A stretch of DNA of 64,000 bases from Nonomuraea sp. NBC_00507 (GTDB lineage Bacteria > Actinomycetota > Actinomycetes > Streptosporangiales > Streptosporangiaceae): contig NZ_CP107853.1 of NCBI RefSeq assembly GCF_036013525.1, forward strand, positions 7,874,001 to 7,938,000. Direction: 5' to 3'. The notes beneath the pieces are model-generated. The model did not search any database and had not been told where the DNA came from. It saw only the letters and a list, made by a program, of their open reading frames with translations. The position numbers and the translations under genes are program-made. Shown here piece after piece: positions 8,611-15,967 of this stretch. Every line of letters starts with the position of its first letter. The stretch's first letter is position 1.

Positions 8611-11385
8611 TCAGGCGGCCGCGTAGATGAGCGCGCCCGCGCGTTCGAAGGGAACGACCTTGCCGTTGAGGATCACTTTGGCGGCATTGGGCGCCGCGAT
8701 CGCGATGGCCTTGGCCGGGTCGGTGCTCGCGGTCAGCCCGCTGCCGTCGATGTGTACGGTGCCGTCCCCGCCGAAGGTCACGGCCAGGTCCGTGACCGCG
8801 GCCGGCGCCTTGACCAGGGTCGCGCCGGCACGTTCGACCGACGAGCCGTCCACCATCACGATCGACCCGGCGTCGGCGTAGAGCAGCTTGCCGTCGAAGA
8901 CGTAGGACCCGAACGCGCGCGGCGTCTTCGACGTCCAGGACTTGTAGTAGACCCCTGCGCCGCCGTTCAAGCTGAGGGCTGTCGCCTGGTACGACGGGAT
9001 GGTGCCCACGGGGAGACGTTCCACCGTCACGGACGTGTCGGCCGCGCCCTTCGACGGCACCAGGAGGGTGTCGAAGGTTTTCTGGCCGGTTGCGCCCGTC
9101 TTGACGTAGGAGACGTACTTCGCGTTCTCCATCGAGTAGAACCGCGGTGCGTAGTAGCCGTCGCGCAGGGTGGAGGCGACCTCGGCCGGGTCGGCGGGGA
9201 CGATCGTCAGGTTCGCACCCGTCGCGAAGGCGGTGGTCGTGGCCTCCGTCCCGGAGCGGATCGAGGGCTTGGCGTCCGAGGCGAAGTGCCAGTTCTGCTC
9301 GTAGCGGTGCGTGGCGGCGGTGTCCACCGGCTTGAGCCGGTCGGAGACCACCCACAGGCCCGAGTGCAGCGACAGGACGGATCGCTCGTGGCGAACACCG
9401 GCGGAGCTCTCAGTGTTCGCGCCGATCAGGTCGAAGGCGGGGTTGGTGATCAGATGCGAGATCCCGCCCGCCGCCGTCGAGACCTGCGGCTTGTCGTCGA
9501 TCTCGATCGTGTTGTGCGCCTCCGTGGTTTTCCGCAGCCATTCCGCGTGCGCGTCCGTGCTGTAGGTGAAGGTGCCCATGTCGGGCAGGAGTGGCCGACC
9601 GTATGCATAAGCGGTGATCGCCAGCTCGTCCGGATGGCTGTGGTTGCCGCGGTCGGCGTTGATCCGGAGGTGGGAGTCGTCGGCGGTCCAGCCGGAGCGG
9701 GAGACCGCGACCCGGGTGTCCGGGTAGAGGACGGATGTGTGCGCCGGCTTCTCGCCCGACGTGCCGGAGGTGCCGACGTAGAGGAGTTCGGGGTCGTTGA
9801 GCAGCTGGCCCAGCTTCCTGAGAGTGCTGCGCAGGTCGAGGGAGTCGCTGTCGCCGTAGGCCGGGCCGTACCCGCTGGGATAGCTCTGGTCCATGAGGAA
9901 GCGGGCCAACTGTCGCAGCTTGGCGGTCGCGGTGAACGCGATGCCGTTGCGCTGCATGTAGGCGACGACGTCCACGTACTGGCTGAGGTAGCCCCGCAGG
10001 TAGGCGTCCGTGGACTCCTTGTAGCCGCCGTCGGCGTAGGTCGAGTCGTTGAGCTGGGTCGACAGAAAGTTGGCGGCGTTGGTCCGCCACGCCGACGCCG
10101 CGCGGAACTCCGGGAAGTAGATGGAGTTGTGCAGCAGCGTGATCTTCTGCGACTGCATCTTGTTCGGCGTGGCGTTGACGTTCTCCTGCAGGTACAGGCC
10201 CGCCCGGTTCATCGTCTTGAGGATCGCGACGTTGGCGTCAGCGGTCAGCGACGGGCTCTTGCGCAGAATCTCGTAGGCCGCGATCCAGTTGTGCAGGCGC
10301 CGCGCGGCGTGCAGGTTGCCCGGATAGGAACCGGCGCCCTGATCGGCGTCGTAGGCGTCGGCGTCCTTGATGAAGTCGGTCATCAGGCCGATGAGCGTGC
10401 GGGCGTACTGCTCGTTGCCCGTCTTCTGGTACTCCAGGGCCAGCGGGCCGGCGAAGAAGAAGCGGGGCAGCTGGTAGAGAAACTCGTCGTCGGCGATGCG
10501 ATACCCCTTGTCGACACCGCCGGGGAGCTTCCAGTCGAAGCCGCCGGGGTCGCCCTCCCACGAGAACGTGTTCTGGATAGTGTTGGACCAGGTGCGGATG
10601 GCCTCGTCGAAGGTCGCGGCGTTGCCGTACAGCATGATGTCCTTCGCGGTGTCGGCCGTGCCGGTCAGCGTCAGCTCCGCTTTCTTCACGCCGGTGACGC
10701 CGTCGAGGTCGAACCGCAGGTACGCCTTGCGCGTCTCGTCGGTGAACGGCCCGGTGCCCTGGTCGCTGACCTGCATGTAGTACTTGGTGCCGTACACGCC
10801 GGCCGGGTGGGCCGCCCAGATGTAGGTGTCGTGCGTGGGGTGAAGGGTCTTCACCGACCCATCGGCCAGGGTCAGGCGGAGGGTGGGCTTGCCCGACCCC
10901 TTGCTCCTGCTGTTGATGAGGGCGATGACCGCGTCCTTGTAGCGGCTCATCAGGAAGAATCCGGGCTTGCCGCTGGTGATGCTGCTCGTGACGTCTGCCG
11001 TGACCGTCTTTTCCCCCGGGCCGAAGGTCAGCGTCTTGATGTAGGCCTCGCCCGATCCCAGCGTCCATATGTGGCTGGCGGTCAGCTCGAGTGCGCCCGG
11101 CCAGGTGGTGTGCGAGAAGCTGCCCGCCTCGATGCCCGGGCGCGCGCGATAGTAATCCAGCAGCCGCTGCTTGGCCAGCGCGTAGTCGCCCGCCATCACC
11201 GCGCTCTCCACGGGCTTGAGGCCCGCGTGCGCGTAGTTCAGTCGCGGCCCCACCGTCCAGGCTCCGGCGCTCCACCTGCCGAAGAAGCCCGCATCGGACA
11301 ACGCCGCCGCGGCGGCCGGAGGGGCCGGCACCAGGAACGCGGCGAACAGAATAAGGACGGCGAGCCGCCGCCACGAGGGATACAT
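8611..11385 (-). CDS. Secreted heparinase II/III-family polysaccharide lyase with DNRLRE-like insert
   Basis: A 924-residue exported protein. The start at 11385 gives a clean signal peptide, WRRLAVLILFAAFLVPAPPA. Residues about 30-110 match the N-terminal helical heparinase domain (LKPVESAVMAGDYALAKQRL). About residues 155-290 hold a DNRLRE-like jelly-roll insert (RKAYLRFDLDGVTGVKKAEL). The toroidal lyase domain follows, with KITLLHNSIYFPEFRAASAW and NRGNHSHPDE-like sequence in ADRGNHSHPDELAITAYAYG, then the C-terminal beta-sandwich. The family cleaves uronic-acid polysaccharides such as heparin or alginate by beta-elimination; the substrate here is unknown. It has no transporter or sugar-utilisation neighbours. 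Confidence 0.85.
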   Translation of the reverse strand: MYPSWRRLAVLILFAAFLVPAPPAAAAALSDAGFFGRWSAGAWTVGPRLNYAHAGLKPVESAVMAGDYALAKQRLLDYYRARPGIEAGSFSHTTWPGALELTASHIWTLGSGEAYIKTLTFGPGEKTVTADVTSSITSGKPGFFLMSRYKDAVIALINSRSKGSGKPTLRLTLADGSVKTLHPTHDTYIWAAHPAGVYGTKYYMQVSDQGTGPFTDETRKAYLRFDLDGVTGVKKAELTLTGTADTAKDIMLYGNAATFDEAIRTWSNTIQNTFSWEGDPGGFDWKLPGGVDKGYRIADDEFLYQLPRFFFAGPLALEYQKTGNEQYARTLIGLMTDFIKDADAYDADQGAGSYPGNLHAARRLHNWIAAYEILRKSPSLTADANVAILKTMNRAGLYLQENVNATPNKMQSQKITLLHNSIYFPEFRAASAWRTNAANFLSTQLNDSTYADGGYKESTDAYLRGYLSQYVDVVAYMQRNGIAFTATAKLRQLARFLMDQSYPSGYGPAYGDSDSLDLRSTLRKLGQLLNDPELLYVGTSGTSGEKPAHTSVLYPDTRVAVSRSGWTADDSHLRINADRGNHSHPDELAITAYAYGRPLLPDMGTFTYSTDAHAEWLRKTTEAHNTIEIDDKPQVSTAAGGISHLITNPAFDLIGANTESSAGVRHERSVLSLHSGLWVVSDRLKPVDTAATHRYEQNWHFASDAKPSIRSGTEATTTAFATGANLTIVPADPAEVASTLRDGYYAPRFYSMENAKYVSYVKTGATGQKTFDTLLVPSKGAADTSVTVERLPVGTIPSYQATALSLNGGAGVYYKSWTSKTPRAFGSYVFDGKLLYADAGSIVMVDGSSVERAGATLVKAPAAVTDLAVTFGGDGTVHIDGSGLTASTDPAKAIAIAAPNAAKVILNGKVVPFERAGALIYAAA

Positions 11386-11444
11386 GCACGCCAAAGTAGG
11401 GGTTCCCGGTATGTCCGCGGTATGTCGGGCGCAGGAGGCCGCCT

Positions 11445-12203
11445 TCAGCGGCCGGCGATGTGCCGGACCACCTGCCGGATCACCTCCGCCTGGGCGGGGG
11501 CGAGCCCGTCGAGGAACGGCTCCATCGTCTCGGCGTCCCACTCGGGTCCGATCGGCGCACCGTTGGTCATCAGGTGCCGCAGGCTGTACTCGGCGAGCTC
11601 CGCCGCAAGCGGCGCGATCCGCGGGTCGTCGGGCTCGGCGCCGGCCAGCTCGTCGAGCCTGCGGTAGAACTCGTGGCCGCGCGCCGTCAGCTCGGGATCG
11701 GCGGCGAGCGCGTCGAGCATCGTGAAGGCGCGTTTCCGCTCGGGCGCCGCCGCCACGGTGTCCATCAGCACCAGCAGCTCGCGATCCCAGGCCGCCGCCT
11801 GCGAGGAGGGCAGGTCGACCGCCTTCAGGAACGCCAGCAGATCGGGCGAGGCGGTGTCCTGCGGGCCCAGCGTCCCGGCCTCGGCCCGCTGGAGCACCTG
11901 GGCCAGGCGCCGCCGCCGGTCCCGGATCTCCTGCTCCTGCCTGGCCAGGTCGGCGTCGATCTCGGCGAGGATCTCGGGCAGCTCCCTGGACCGGTCCTCG
12001 GCGATGACGTCGCGCGCCTCGTCCAGGCTCAGCCCGAGCGCGACGAGGCGGCGGACGCGGGCCAGGGCGATGGCGTCGCGCATGCCGTACTCGCGGTAGC
12101 CGTTGGCCAGGCGGGGCGGCTCGGGCAGGACGCCCTGGTGGTGGTAGTAACGCACCGTCCGGGTGGACACTCCGAGCAGCGCGGCGAGCTCTCCGATCCG
12201 CAT
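11445..12203 (-). CDS. MerR family transcriptional regulator
   Basis: A 252-residue MerR regulator. The winged-helix N-terminus reads MRIGELAALLGVSTRTVRYY followed by HHQGVLPEPPRLANGYREYG and the RLVALGLSLDEARDVI segment. A coiled coil (LPEILAEIDADLARQEQEIRD region) links to a C-terminal helical domain of about 130 residues with no recognised ligand motif. There is no cysteine cluster for metal binding. The promoter just upstream has the stretched 19-bp spacer typical of MerR control, so it probably regulates itself. Confidence 0.9.
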   Translation of the reverse strand: MRIGELAALLGVSTRTVRYYHHQGVLPEPPRLANGYREYGMRDAIALARVRRLVALGLSLDEARDVIAEDRSRELPEILAEIDADLARQEQEIRDRRRRLAQVLQRAEAGTLGPQDTASPDLLAFLKAVDLPSSQAAAWDRELLVLMDTVAAAPERKRAFTMLDALAADPELTARGHEFYRRLDELAGAEPDDPRIAPLAAELAEYSLRHLMTNGAPIGPEWDAETMEPFLDGLAPAQAEVIRQVVRHIAGR

Positions 12204-12209
12204 GTCACC

Positions 12210-12240
12210 AGTAAAGACGTTGACGTCGCGTCACGGTCAA
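12210..12240 (-). promoter_or_regulatory. MerR-type promoter with 19-bp spacer and operator
   Basis: Read on the minus strand, TTGACC (12240-12235) and TTTACT (12215-12210) are separated by 19 bases, the overlong spacer characteristic of MerR-controlled promoters. The spacer holds the perfect palindrome TGACG-TCG-CGTCA at 12221-12233. The -10 element lies only 6 bases before the merR ATG, so the transcript would be leaderless or nearly so. The -35 element overlaps the stop codon of the upstream TetR gene. Confidence 0.7.
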
Positions 12241-12836
12241 ACCGGGGGTCTCATGGCCTGGAGGAAGAGGTCGACGAGCGCGTCGGCGTATTCGGGGGTC
12301 AGCGGGCCGGAGCGGAGCAGCCAGCGCTGGGAGAGAGGGGCGTACAGCAGCTCCAGCGCCAGGTCGAGGTCGGCGTCCGCGCGGATCTGCCCGGCCCGCT
12401 GCGCGCTGCGCAGCCGGGCCTTCTTGGCCTCGTCGACCGGGCCGGCCAGCTTCTCGCGGTATTGGGCGGCGAGGCCGGGATCGTTGATGATCTCGGTGTT
12501 GAGCGCCCGGATGGGCGCTTCGAACGCCGGATCGGCGAACTCGGCCACCGTCGCGCGCATCACGACCTTGAGATCTGCCTCGAGGTCGCCCGTGTCGGGC
12601 AGCGCCACGCTCTCCTCGGGGCCCACCTCGCTCAGCGCCAGGAACGAGTCGAAGATCACCGCCCCCTTGGAGGGCCACCATCGGTAGATGGTCTGCTTGC
12701 CCACACCGGCCCGTGCGGCGATGGCCTCGATCGACAGCTTGGCGTATCCCACCTCGGAGACCAGCTCGCGGGCGGCGGTGAGGATGGCCTGCCGGGATCG
12801 CTCGTTGCGGCGGGCGGGGTCGGGCTGCTTGGGCAT
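12237..12836 (-). CDS. TetR family transcriptional regulator
   Basis: A 199-residue TetR protein. The helix-turn-helix is visible in SRQAILTAARELVSEVGYAK and LSIEAIAARAGVGKQTIYRW followed by WPSKGAVIFDSFLAL. The C-terminal domain (EESVALPDTGDLEADLKVVM) is of the TetR_C_16/AefR-like type with an unknown ligand. ATG 12836 is preferred because AGGA lies about 8 bases upstream; ATG 12845 has its only purine stretch directly abutting it. It ends inside the promoter of the downstream merR gene. Confidence 0.88.
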   Translation of the reverse strand: MPKQPDPARRNERSRQAILTAARELVSEVGYAKLSIEAIAARAGVGKQTIYRWWPSKGAVIFDSFLALSEVGPEESVALPDTGDLEADLKVVMRATVAEFADPAFEAPIRALNTEIINDPGLAAQYREKLAGPVDEAKKARLRSAQRAGQIRADADLDLALELLYAPLSQRWLLRSGPLTPEYADALVDLFLQAMRPPV

Positions 12837-12927
12837 GCCCGGCATCCTACCACACTGACGAGACGATACGTTGCGTCACGTGTCGCCGGCGACCCGCCGG
12901 GCGCGCGGGTCGCCGGCGGCTGTGTGG

Positions 12928-14151
12928 TCAGGACGTTCTGCTGAGCTTGCCGTGCGGATCGAGCACGTACTTGCGGGCAGCCCCCTCATCGAATTCGTGG
13001 TATCCCCGCGGCGCCTGGTCGAGCGGGAGCGGGGTGGCGTTGACCGCCTTCGCGATCTGCACTCGGTCGTGCAGGATCGCCATCATGAGCTGGCGGTTGT
13101 ACCGCATGACGGGGCACTGGCCGGTGACGAAACTGTGCGACTTCGCCCAGCCGAGGCCTATCCGGATGGACAGCGACCCCTGCTTGGCGGCCTCGTCCGC
13201 CGCACCGGGATCGCCCGTCACGTACAGGCCTGGGATGCCGAGCGCGCCACCTGCCCTGGTGACGTCCATGAGCGAGTTGAGCACGGTGGCGGGACGCTCC
13301 ACCTCCGACTCGTGGCCGTGACCGCGCGCCTCGAAGCCGACCGCGTCGACGGCGCAGTCCACCTCCGGTTCGCCGAGAATGTGCAGGATCTGGTCCTTCG
13401 GCTCGCCCAGGGCGACGTTGATGGTCTCGCAGCCGAAGCTGTGCGCCTGGTCGAGGCGCTCCTTGTTCAGGTCCGCGACGATGACCACGGCGGCTCCGAG
13501 CAGGAACGCCGAGGCGGCCGCGGCCAGCCCGACCGGGCCGGCGCCGGCGATGTAGACGCTCGAGCCCGGCTGCACTCCCGCGCTCACACAGCCGTGGAAC
13601 CCGGTCGGGAAGATGTCCGCGAGCATGGCCAGGTCGAGGATCTTCTCCATCGCCCGGTCCTTGTCGGGAAACTTCAGCAGGTTCCAGTCGGCGTAGGGAA
13701 CAAGGACGTACTCGGCCTGCCCGCCGACCCAGCCGCCCATGTCGACGTAGCCGTACGCCGAGCCGGGACGGTCCGGGTTGACGTTCTCGCAGACTCCGGT
13801 CTTGCCCTCCTTGCAGTTGCGGCAGCGGCCGCAGGCGATGTTGAACGGCACGGACACGAGGTCGCCGGTCTTGACGAACTCCACATCGGGACCGGTCTCG
13901 ACGACCTCACCGGTGATCTCATGACCGAGGACCAGCCCCGGGGGCGCCGTGGTGCGGCCGCGGACCATGTGCTGGTCGCTGCCGCAGATGTTCGTCGCGA
14001 CCGTTTTGAGTATCGCGGCGTGCGGCAGCTTGCGGCCGACGTTGGCCGGGTTCACGCCCGGGCCGTCTTTGAGCTCGAATTCGGGATAGTCGGTCTCGCG
14101 TACCTCGACCTTGCCTGGGCCTTCATATGTGACTCCCCTGTTGCCAGGCAT
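12928..14151 (-). CDS. fdhA: Glutathione-independent formaldehyde dehydrogenase
   Basis: A 407-residue zinc-dependent medium-chain dehydrogenase closely resembling Pseudomonas putida FdhA, which oxidises formaldehyde to formate with tightly bound NAD and no thiol cofactor. Catalytic zinc ligands are C56 (TNICGSDQH), H77/E78 (GHEITGEV) and D180 (LADIFPTGFHG); structural zinc cysteines are 107, 110, 113 and 121 in ACGRCRNCKEGKTGVC. The NAD site shows IAGAGPVGLAA. The residue pattern D180 in place of a cysteine is characteristic of this subfamily. The gene follows an aquaporin gene by 57 bp on the same strand, and GGGAGAG precedes its ATG. Confidence 0.93.
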   Translation of the reverse strand: MPGNRGVTYEGPGKVEVRETDYPEFELKDGPGVNPANVGRKLPHAAILKTVATNICGSDQHMVRGRTTAPPGLVLGHEITGEVVETGPDVEFVKTGDLVSVPFNIACGRCRNCKEGKTGVCENVNPDRPGSAYGYVDMGGWVGGQAEYVLVPYADWNLLKFPDKDRAMEKILDLAMLADIFPTGFHGCVSAGVQPGSSVYIAGAGPVGLAAAASAFLLGAAVVIVADLNKERLDQAHSFGCETINVALGEPKDQILHILGEPEVDCAVDAVGFEARGHGHESEVERPATVLNSLMDVTRAGGALGIPGLYVTGDPGAADEAAKQGSLSIRIGLGWAKSHSFVTGQCPVMRYNRQLMMAILHDRVQIAKAVNATPLPLDQAPRGYHEFDEGAARKYVLDPHGKLSRTS

Positions 14152-14208
14152 GGTGATCTCTCCCTTGCTCGGAAGTGGCGGACGTACGATCGGTCACGGG
14201 CTCATGGA

Positions 14209-15102
14209 TCACCTCCTCCCGCCGGGACGCCAGCGCCAGCGGGCGTGTCCCACGCGGTCCCTGATCTGGTCGTCCTGCGGCGCACGGGCCCCGGGAACCT
14301 GACCGGCGAGCTCCTGCCGGACGGCCTCGGCCTGCGGCTCCCTGGCACCCGTGATCTCCCCGGATGCCCCTTGCGCGGCCGTCTCGGGCAGTTCGCGGGC
14401 CGGGCGGGCGACCACGTCGTACACGACGACCGCCAGCACCGCGCCGATGATCGGCCCGGCGAGGTAGACGCCGATCTGCGCCCAGGGCGTGTCGCCGCCG
14501 AACAAGCTGTTGGCCAGGTATGGGCCGAAGGTTCGAGCCGGGTTGACCGAGCCGTTCGTCGACGGGCCCAGCACGAAGATCTCGCCCGCCACCGCCAGTC
14601 CGATCATCAGCCCGGCCCAGCCGGCCGGCGCCCGGCGGTCGACCGCCATCGCCATGATCGTGAGCAGCAGCAGGAACGTGCCGAGCGCTTCGAGCAAGAT
14701 TCCCTGTGCATAGTTCACACCCACGCCGAGCTGGGTCAGCCCGACACCGCCCGGATCGATCGCGCGCCGGCCGAATCCGCCCACGATGAGCAGCGCCCCG
14801 GCGAACGCGCCGACGAGCTGGGCAACGATGTAGAACGGCACCTCGGCCCACGGGAACCGGCGCCCCGCGGCCAGAGCGATGGTCACCGCGGGATTGATGT
14901 GGGCTCCCGACGTGTTGCCGAACGCGTAGATGACGATCGCGACGACCACGGCGAACGACAGCGCGATGAAGCCGAGCCCGGCGTAGGTCAGCTGACCGTC
15001 GCCGAAGACCAGGGCCGCCACGACCGAGCCGGCGCCGAAGAGGACGAGCAACATCGTTCCGATGGCTTCCGCGACAAGCCGCCGCGGCAGGTCACCAACC
15101 AT
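14209..15102 (-). CDS. MIP-family aquaporin/glyceroporin
   Basis: A 297-residue channel of the major intrinsic protein family. Six membrane segments and both half-helix motifs are present: GAHINPAVTIALAA and GSVNPARTFGPYLA. A charged tail of about 65 residues follows the last helix. ATG 15102 is chosen because the first helix then begins right after a short polar leader and GGGGG lies upstream; the longer frame would add a non-homologous extension. It is the first gene of an operon with fdhA, so passage of water, glycerol or a small C1 compound may be linked to formaldehyde oxidation (inference). Confidence 0.88.
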   Translation of the reverse strand: MVGDLPRRLVAEAIGTMLLVLFGAGSVVAALVFGDGQLTYAGLGFIALSFAVVVAIVIYAFGNTSGAHINPAVTIALAAGRRFPWAEVPFYIVAQLVGAFAGALLIVGGFGRRAIDPGGVGLTQLGVGVNYAQGILLEALGTFLLLLTIMAMAVDRRAPAGWAGLMIGLAVAGEIFVLGPSTNGSVNPARTFGPYLANSLFGGDTPWAQIGVYLAGPIIGAVLAVVVYDVVARPARELPETAAQGASGEITGAREPQAEAVRQELAGQVPGARAPQDDQIRDRVGHARWRWRPGGRR

Positions 15103-15310
15103 CGCGAACCCCCGATGACGGTGGTTTCCTCCCAATATTCGAATATAACCCGGTGACTGCGACGGCTCCCGGGGCAGGGCGGCAAAAGCCGGGTCACGGC
15201 ACGGTGTCGTGACCGCAAGGCACCGAGCCGACAATAAATAAGTGGCATTCGCGGCATACCGGGGCTACCGTGGTTCACGTCGAACGCAGGAATGTCAGGA
15301 AGGCCAGGCC

Positions 15311-15406
15311 ATGTGCTACGCAGCCGGTGCACTGGAGCGGGAACGGCGTCTGTGCCGCCGAGCCGCGGTGTTCGGCTGCGCGCTTATCGGGCCGGCCTCG
15401 GGATAA
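15311..15406 (+). CDS. Possible 31-residue ORF upstream of a terminator and tRNA genes
   Basis: A short frame beginning MCYAAGALERERRLCRRAAV with GGAAGG seven bases upstream. It ends at the edge of two tandem hairpins and lies just before three tRNA genes. It resembles nothing I know; it contains three cysteines and a basic middle. It may be a real small protein, or a leader peptide for the hairpin that follows. Confidence 0.35.
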   Translation: MCYAAGALERERRLCRRAAVFGCALIGPASG

Positions 15407-15458
15407 TCCTCGCGGGGGAGGATCCAAAGGCCGCCAGGGACACCTCCGGGCGGCCTTT
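15406..15458 (+). terminator. Tandem hairpins ending in a strong terminator
   Basis: A small hairpin ATCCTC-N6-GAGGAT (15406-15423) is followed by AAAGGCCGCC (15426-15435) pairing perfectly with GGCGGCCTTT (15449-15458) across a 13-base loop, then a pyrimidine-rich CTCTTTATC. It separates the 31-residue ORF from the tRNA genes. Confidence 0.7.
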
Positions 15459-15470
15459 CTCTTTATCTTC

Positions 15471-15541
15471 GGGCTGATGGTGAAAAGGCATCATACCTGC
15501 CTTGCAAGCAGGAATTCGGGTTTCGAGATCCCGTCGGTCCA
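15471..15541 (+). tRNA. tRNA-Ala (UGC), compact
   Basis: A 71-base cloverleaf. The acceptor stem GGGCTGA pairs with TCGGTCC and includes G3-U70, the alanine identity pair. D arm GTGA/TCAT with GG in the loop; anticodon stem CCTGC/GCAGG with loop CTTGCAA, anticodon TGC. The T stem CGGGT/TCCCG has a T-T mismatch at its loop-proximal pair and the variable loop has four bases. The CCA tail is not encoded. The odd T stem makes it possible that the gene is decayed. Confidence 0.7.
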
Positions 15542-15555
15542 CGCCAGGAATATAA

Positions 15556-15628
15556 GCGTCCGTAGCCCAACGGCAGAGGCACCGGTCTCAGGTACCGGAC
15601 GGTGCGGGTTCGAATCCCGCCGGACGTA
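15556..15628 (+). tRNA. tRNA with CAG anticodon but a short variable arm
   Basis: A 73-base cloverleaf: acceptor GCGTCCG/CGGACGT, three-base-pair D stem GCC/GGC, anticodon stem CCGGT/ACCGG with loop CTCAGGT (anticodon CAG at 15589-15591), five-base variable loop ACGGT, and T stem GCGGG/CCCGC with TTCGAAT. CAG would read the leucine codon CUG, but bacterial tRNA-Leu normally has a long class II variable arm, which is absent here. CCA is not encoded. Confidence 0.75.
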
Positions 15629-15637
15629 CGCATGCGC

Positions 15638-15710
15638 GCCCCGTTGGTCCAGCGGTCAGGACGCCCGGCTTTCAACCGGGAAATCGCCGGTTCGAGTCCG
15701 GTACGGGGTA
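15638..15710 (+). tRNA. tRNA-Glu (UUC)
   Basis: A 73-base cloverleaf: acceptor GCCCCGT/ACGGGGT, D stem GTCC/GGAC, anticodon stem CCCGG/CCGGG with loop CTTTCAA (anticodon TTC at 15671-15673), and T stem GCCGG/CCGGT with TTCGAGT. It is close to the usual actinobacterial tRNA-Glu. It lies 9 bp after the CAG tRNA; CCA is not encoded. Confidence 0.85.
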
Positions 15711-15718
15711 CGACGAGC

Positions 15719-15747
15719 TTGACAGTTTTCGCGGTAGATCGTGTAAT
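15719..15747 (+). promoter_or_regulatory. Near-consensus sigma-70-type promoter
   Basis: TTGACA (15719-15724), a 17-base spacer, then TGTAAT (15742-15747), which differs from TATAAT at one base. It starts 9 bp after the tRNA-Glu gene and reads toward the leader peptide, hairpin and nitroreductase-hemerythrin gene. Confidence 0.75.
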
Positions 15748-15821
15748 AGCGGTCGCGTCGCGTGACGCCGGCCGGGTGGACGGCGGTGGCATGGAGGCGC
15801 CGAATCAAGGGGGATGACACC

Positions 15822-15848
15822 GTGACTACCTTCATCGGTCGTGCCTGA
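15822..15848 (+). CDS. Putative 8-residue leader peptide
   Basis: GTG 15822 opens MTTFIGRA followed by TGA, with AAGGGGGATG a few bases upstream as ribosome site. It lies between a strong promoter and a long-loop hairpin with a T run, as a translated leader would. It has no run of one amino acid, so the controlling signal is unknown. Confidence 0.4.
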   Translation: MTTFIGRA

Positions 15849-15858
15849 GCACGCAGCC

Positions 15859-15929
15859 CCCGCGCGTCGTTCCATGCCTTCGGCGGTGTAGTCGACCCGT
15901 CGTTCCCTTCGGCATTCCGCGCGGGTTTT
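15859..15929 (+). terminator. Possible attenuator or terminator ahead of the nitroreductase-hemerythrin gene
   Basis: CCCGCGCG (15859-15866) pairs perfectly with CGCGCGGG (15918-15925), and TTTT follows at once. The 51-base loop contains two partial copies of CGTCGTTCC...TTCGGC. It may be an attenuator regulated through the leader peptide, or may end a small RNA started at the promoter at 15719. Confidence 0.45.
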
Positions 15930-15967
15930 CGTTGTCATCGACACATCCCCGCCTGGAGTAAACACGC

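Noticed and set aside
8473..11667. A 1064-codon open frame opposite the heparinase-type gene
   Set aside because: It mirrors a gene with a signal peptide and recognisable domains; long antisense frames are expected at this GC content and its composition is unnatural.
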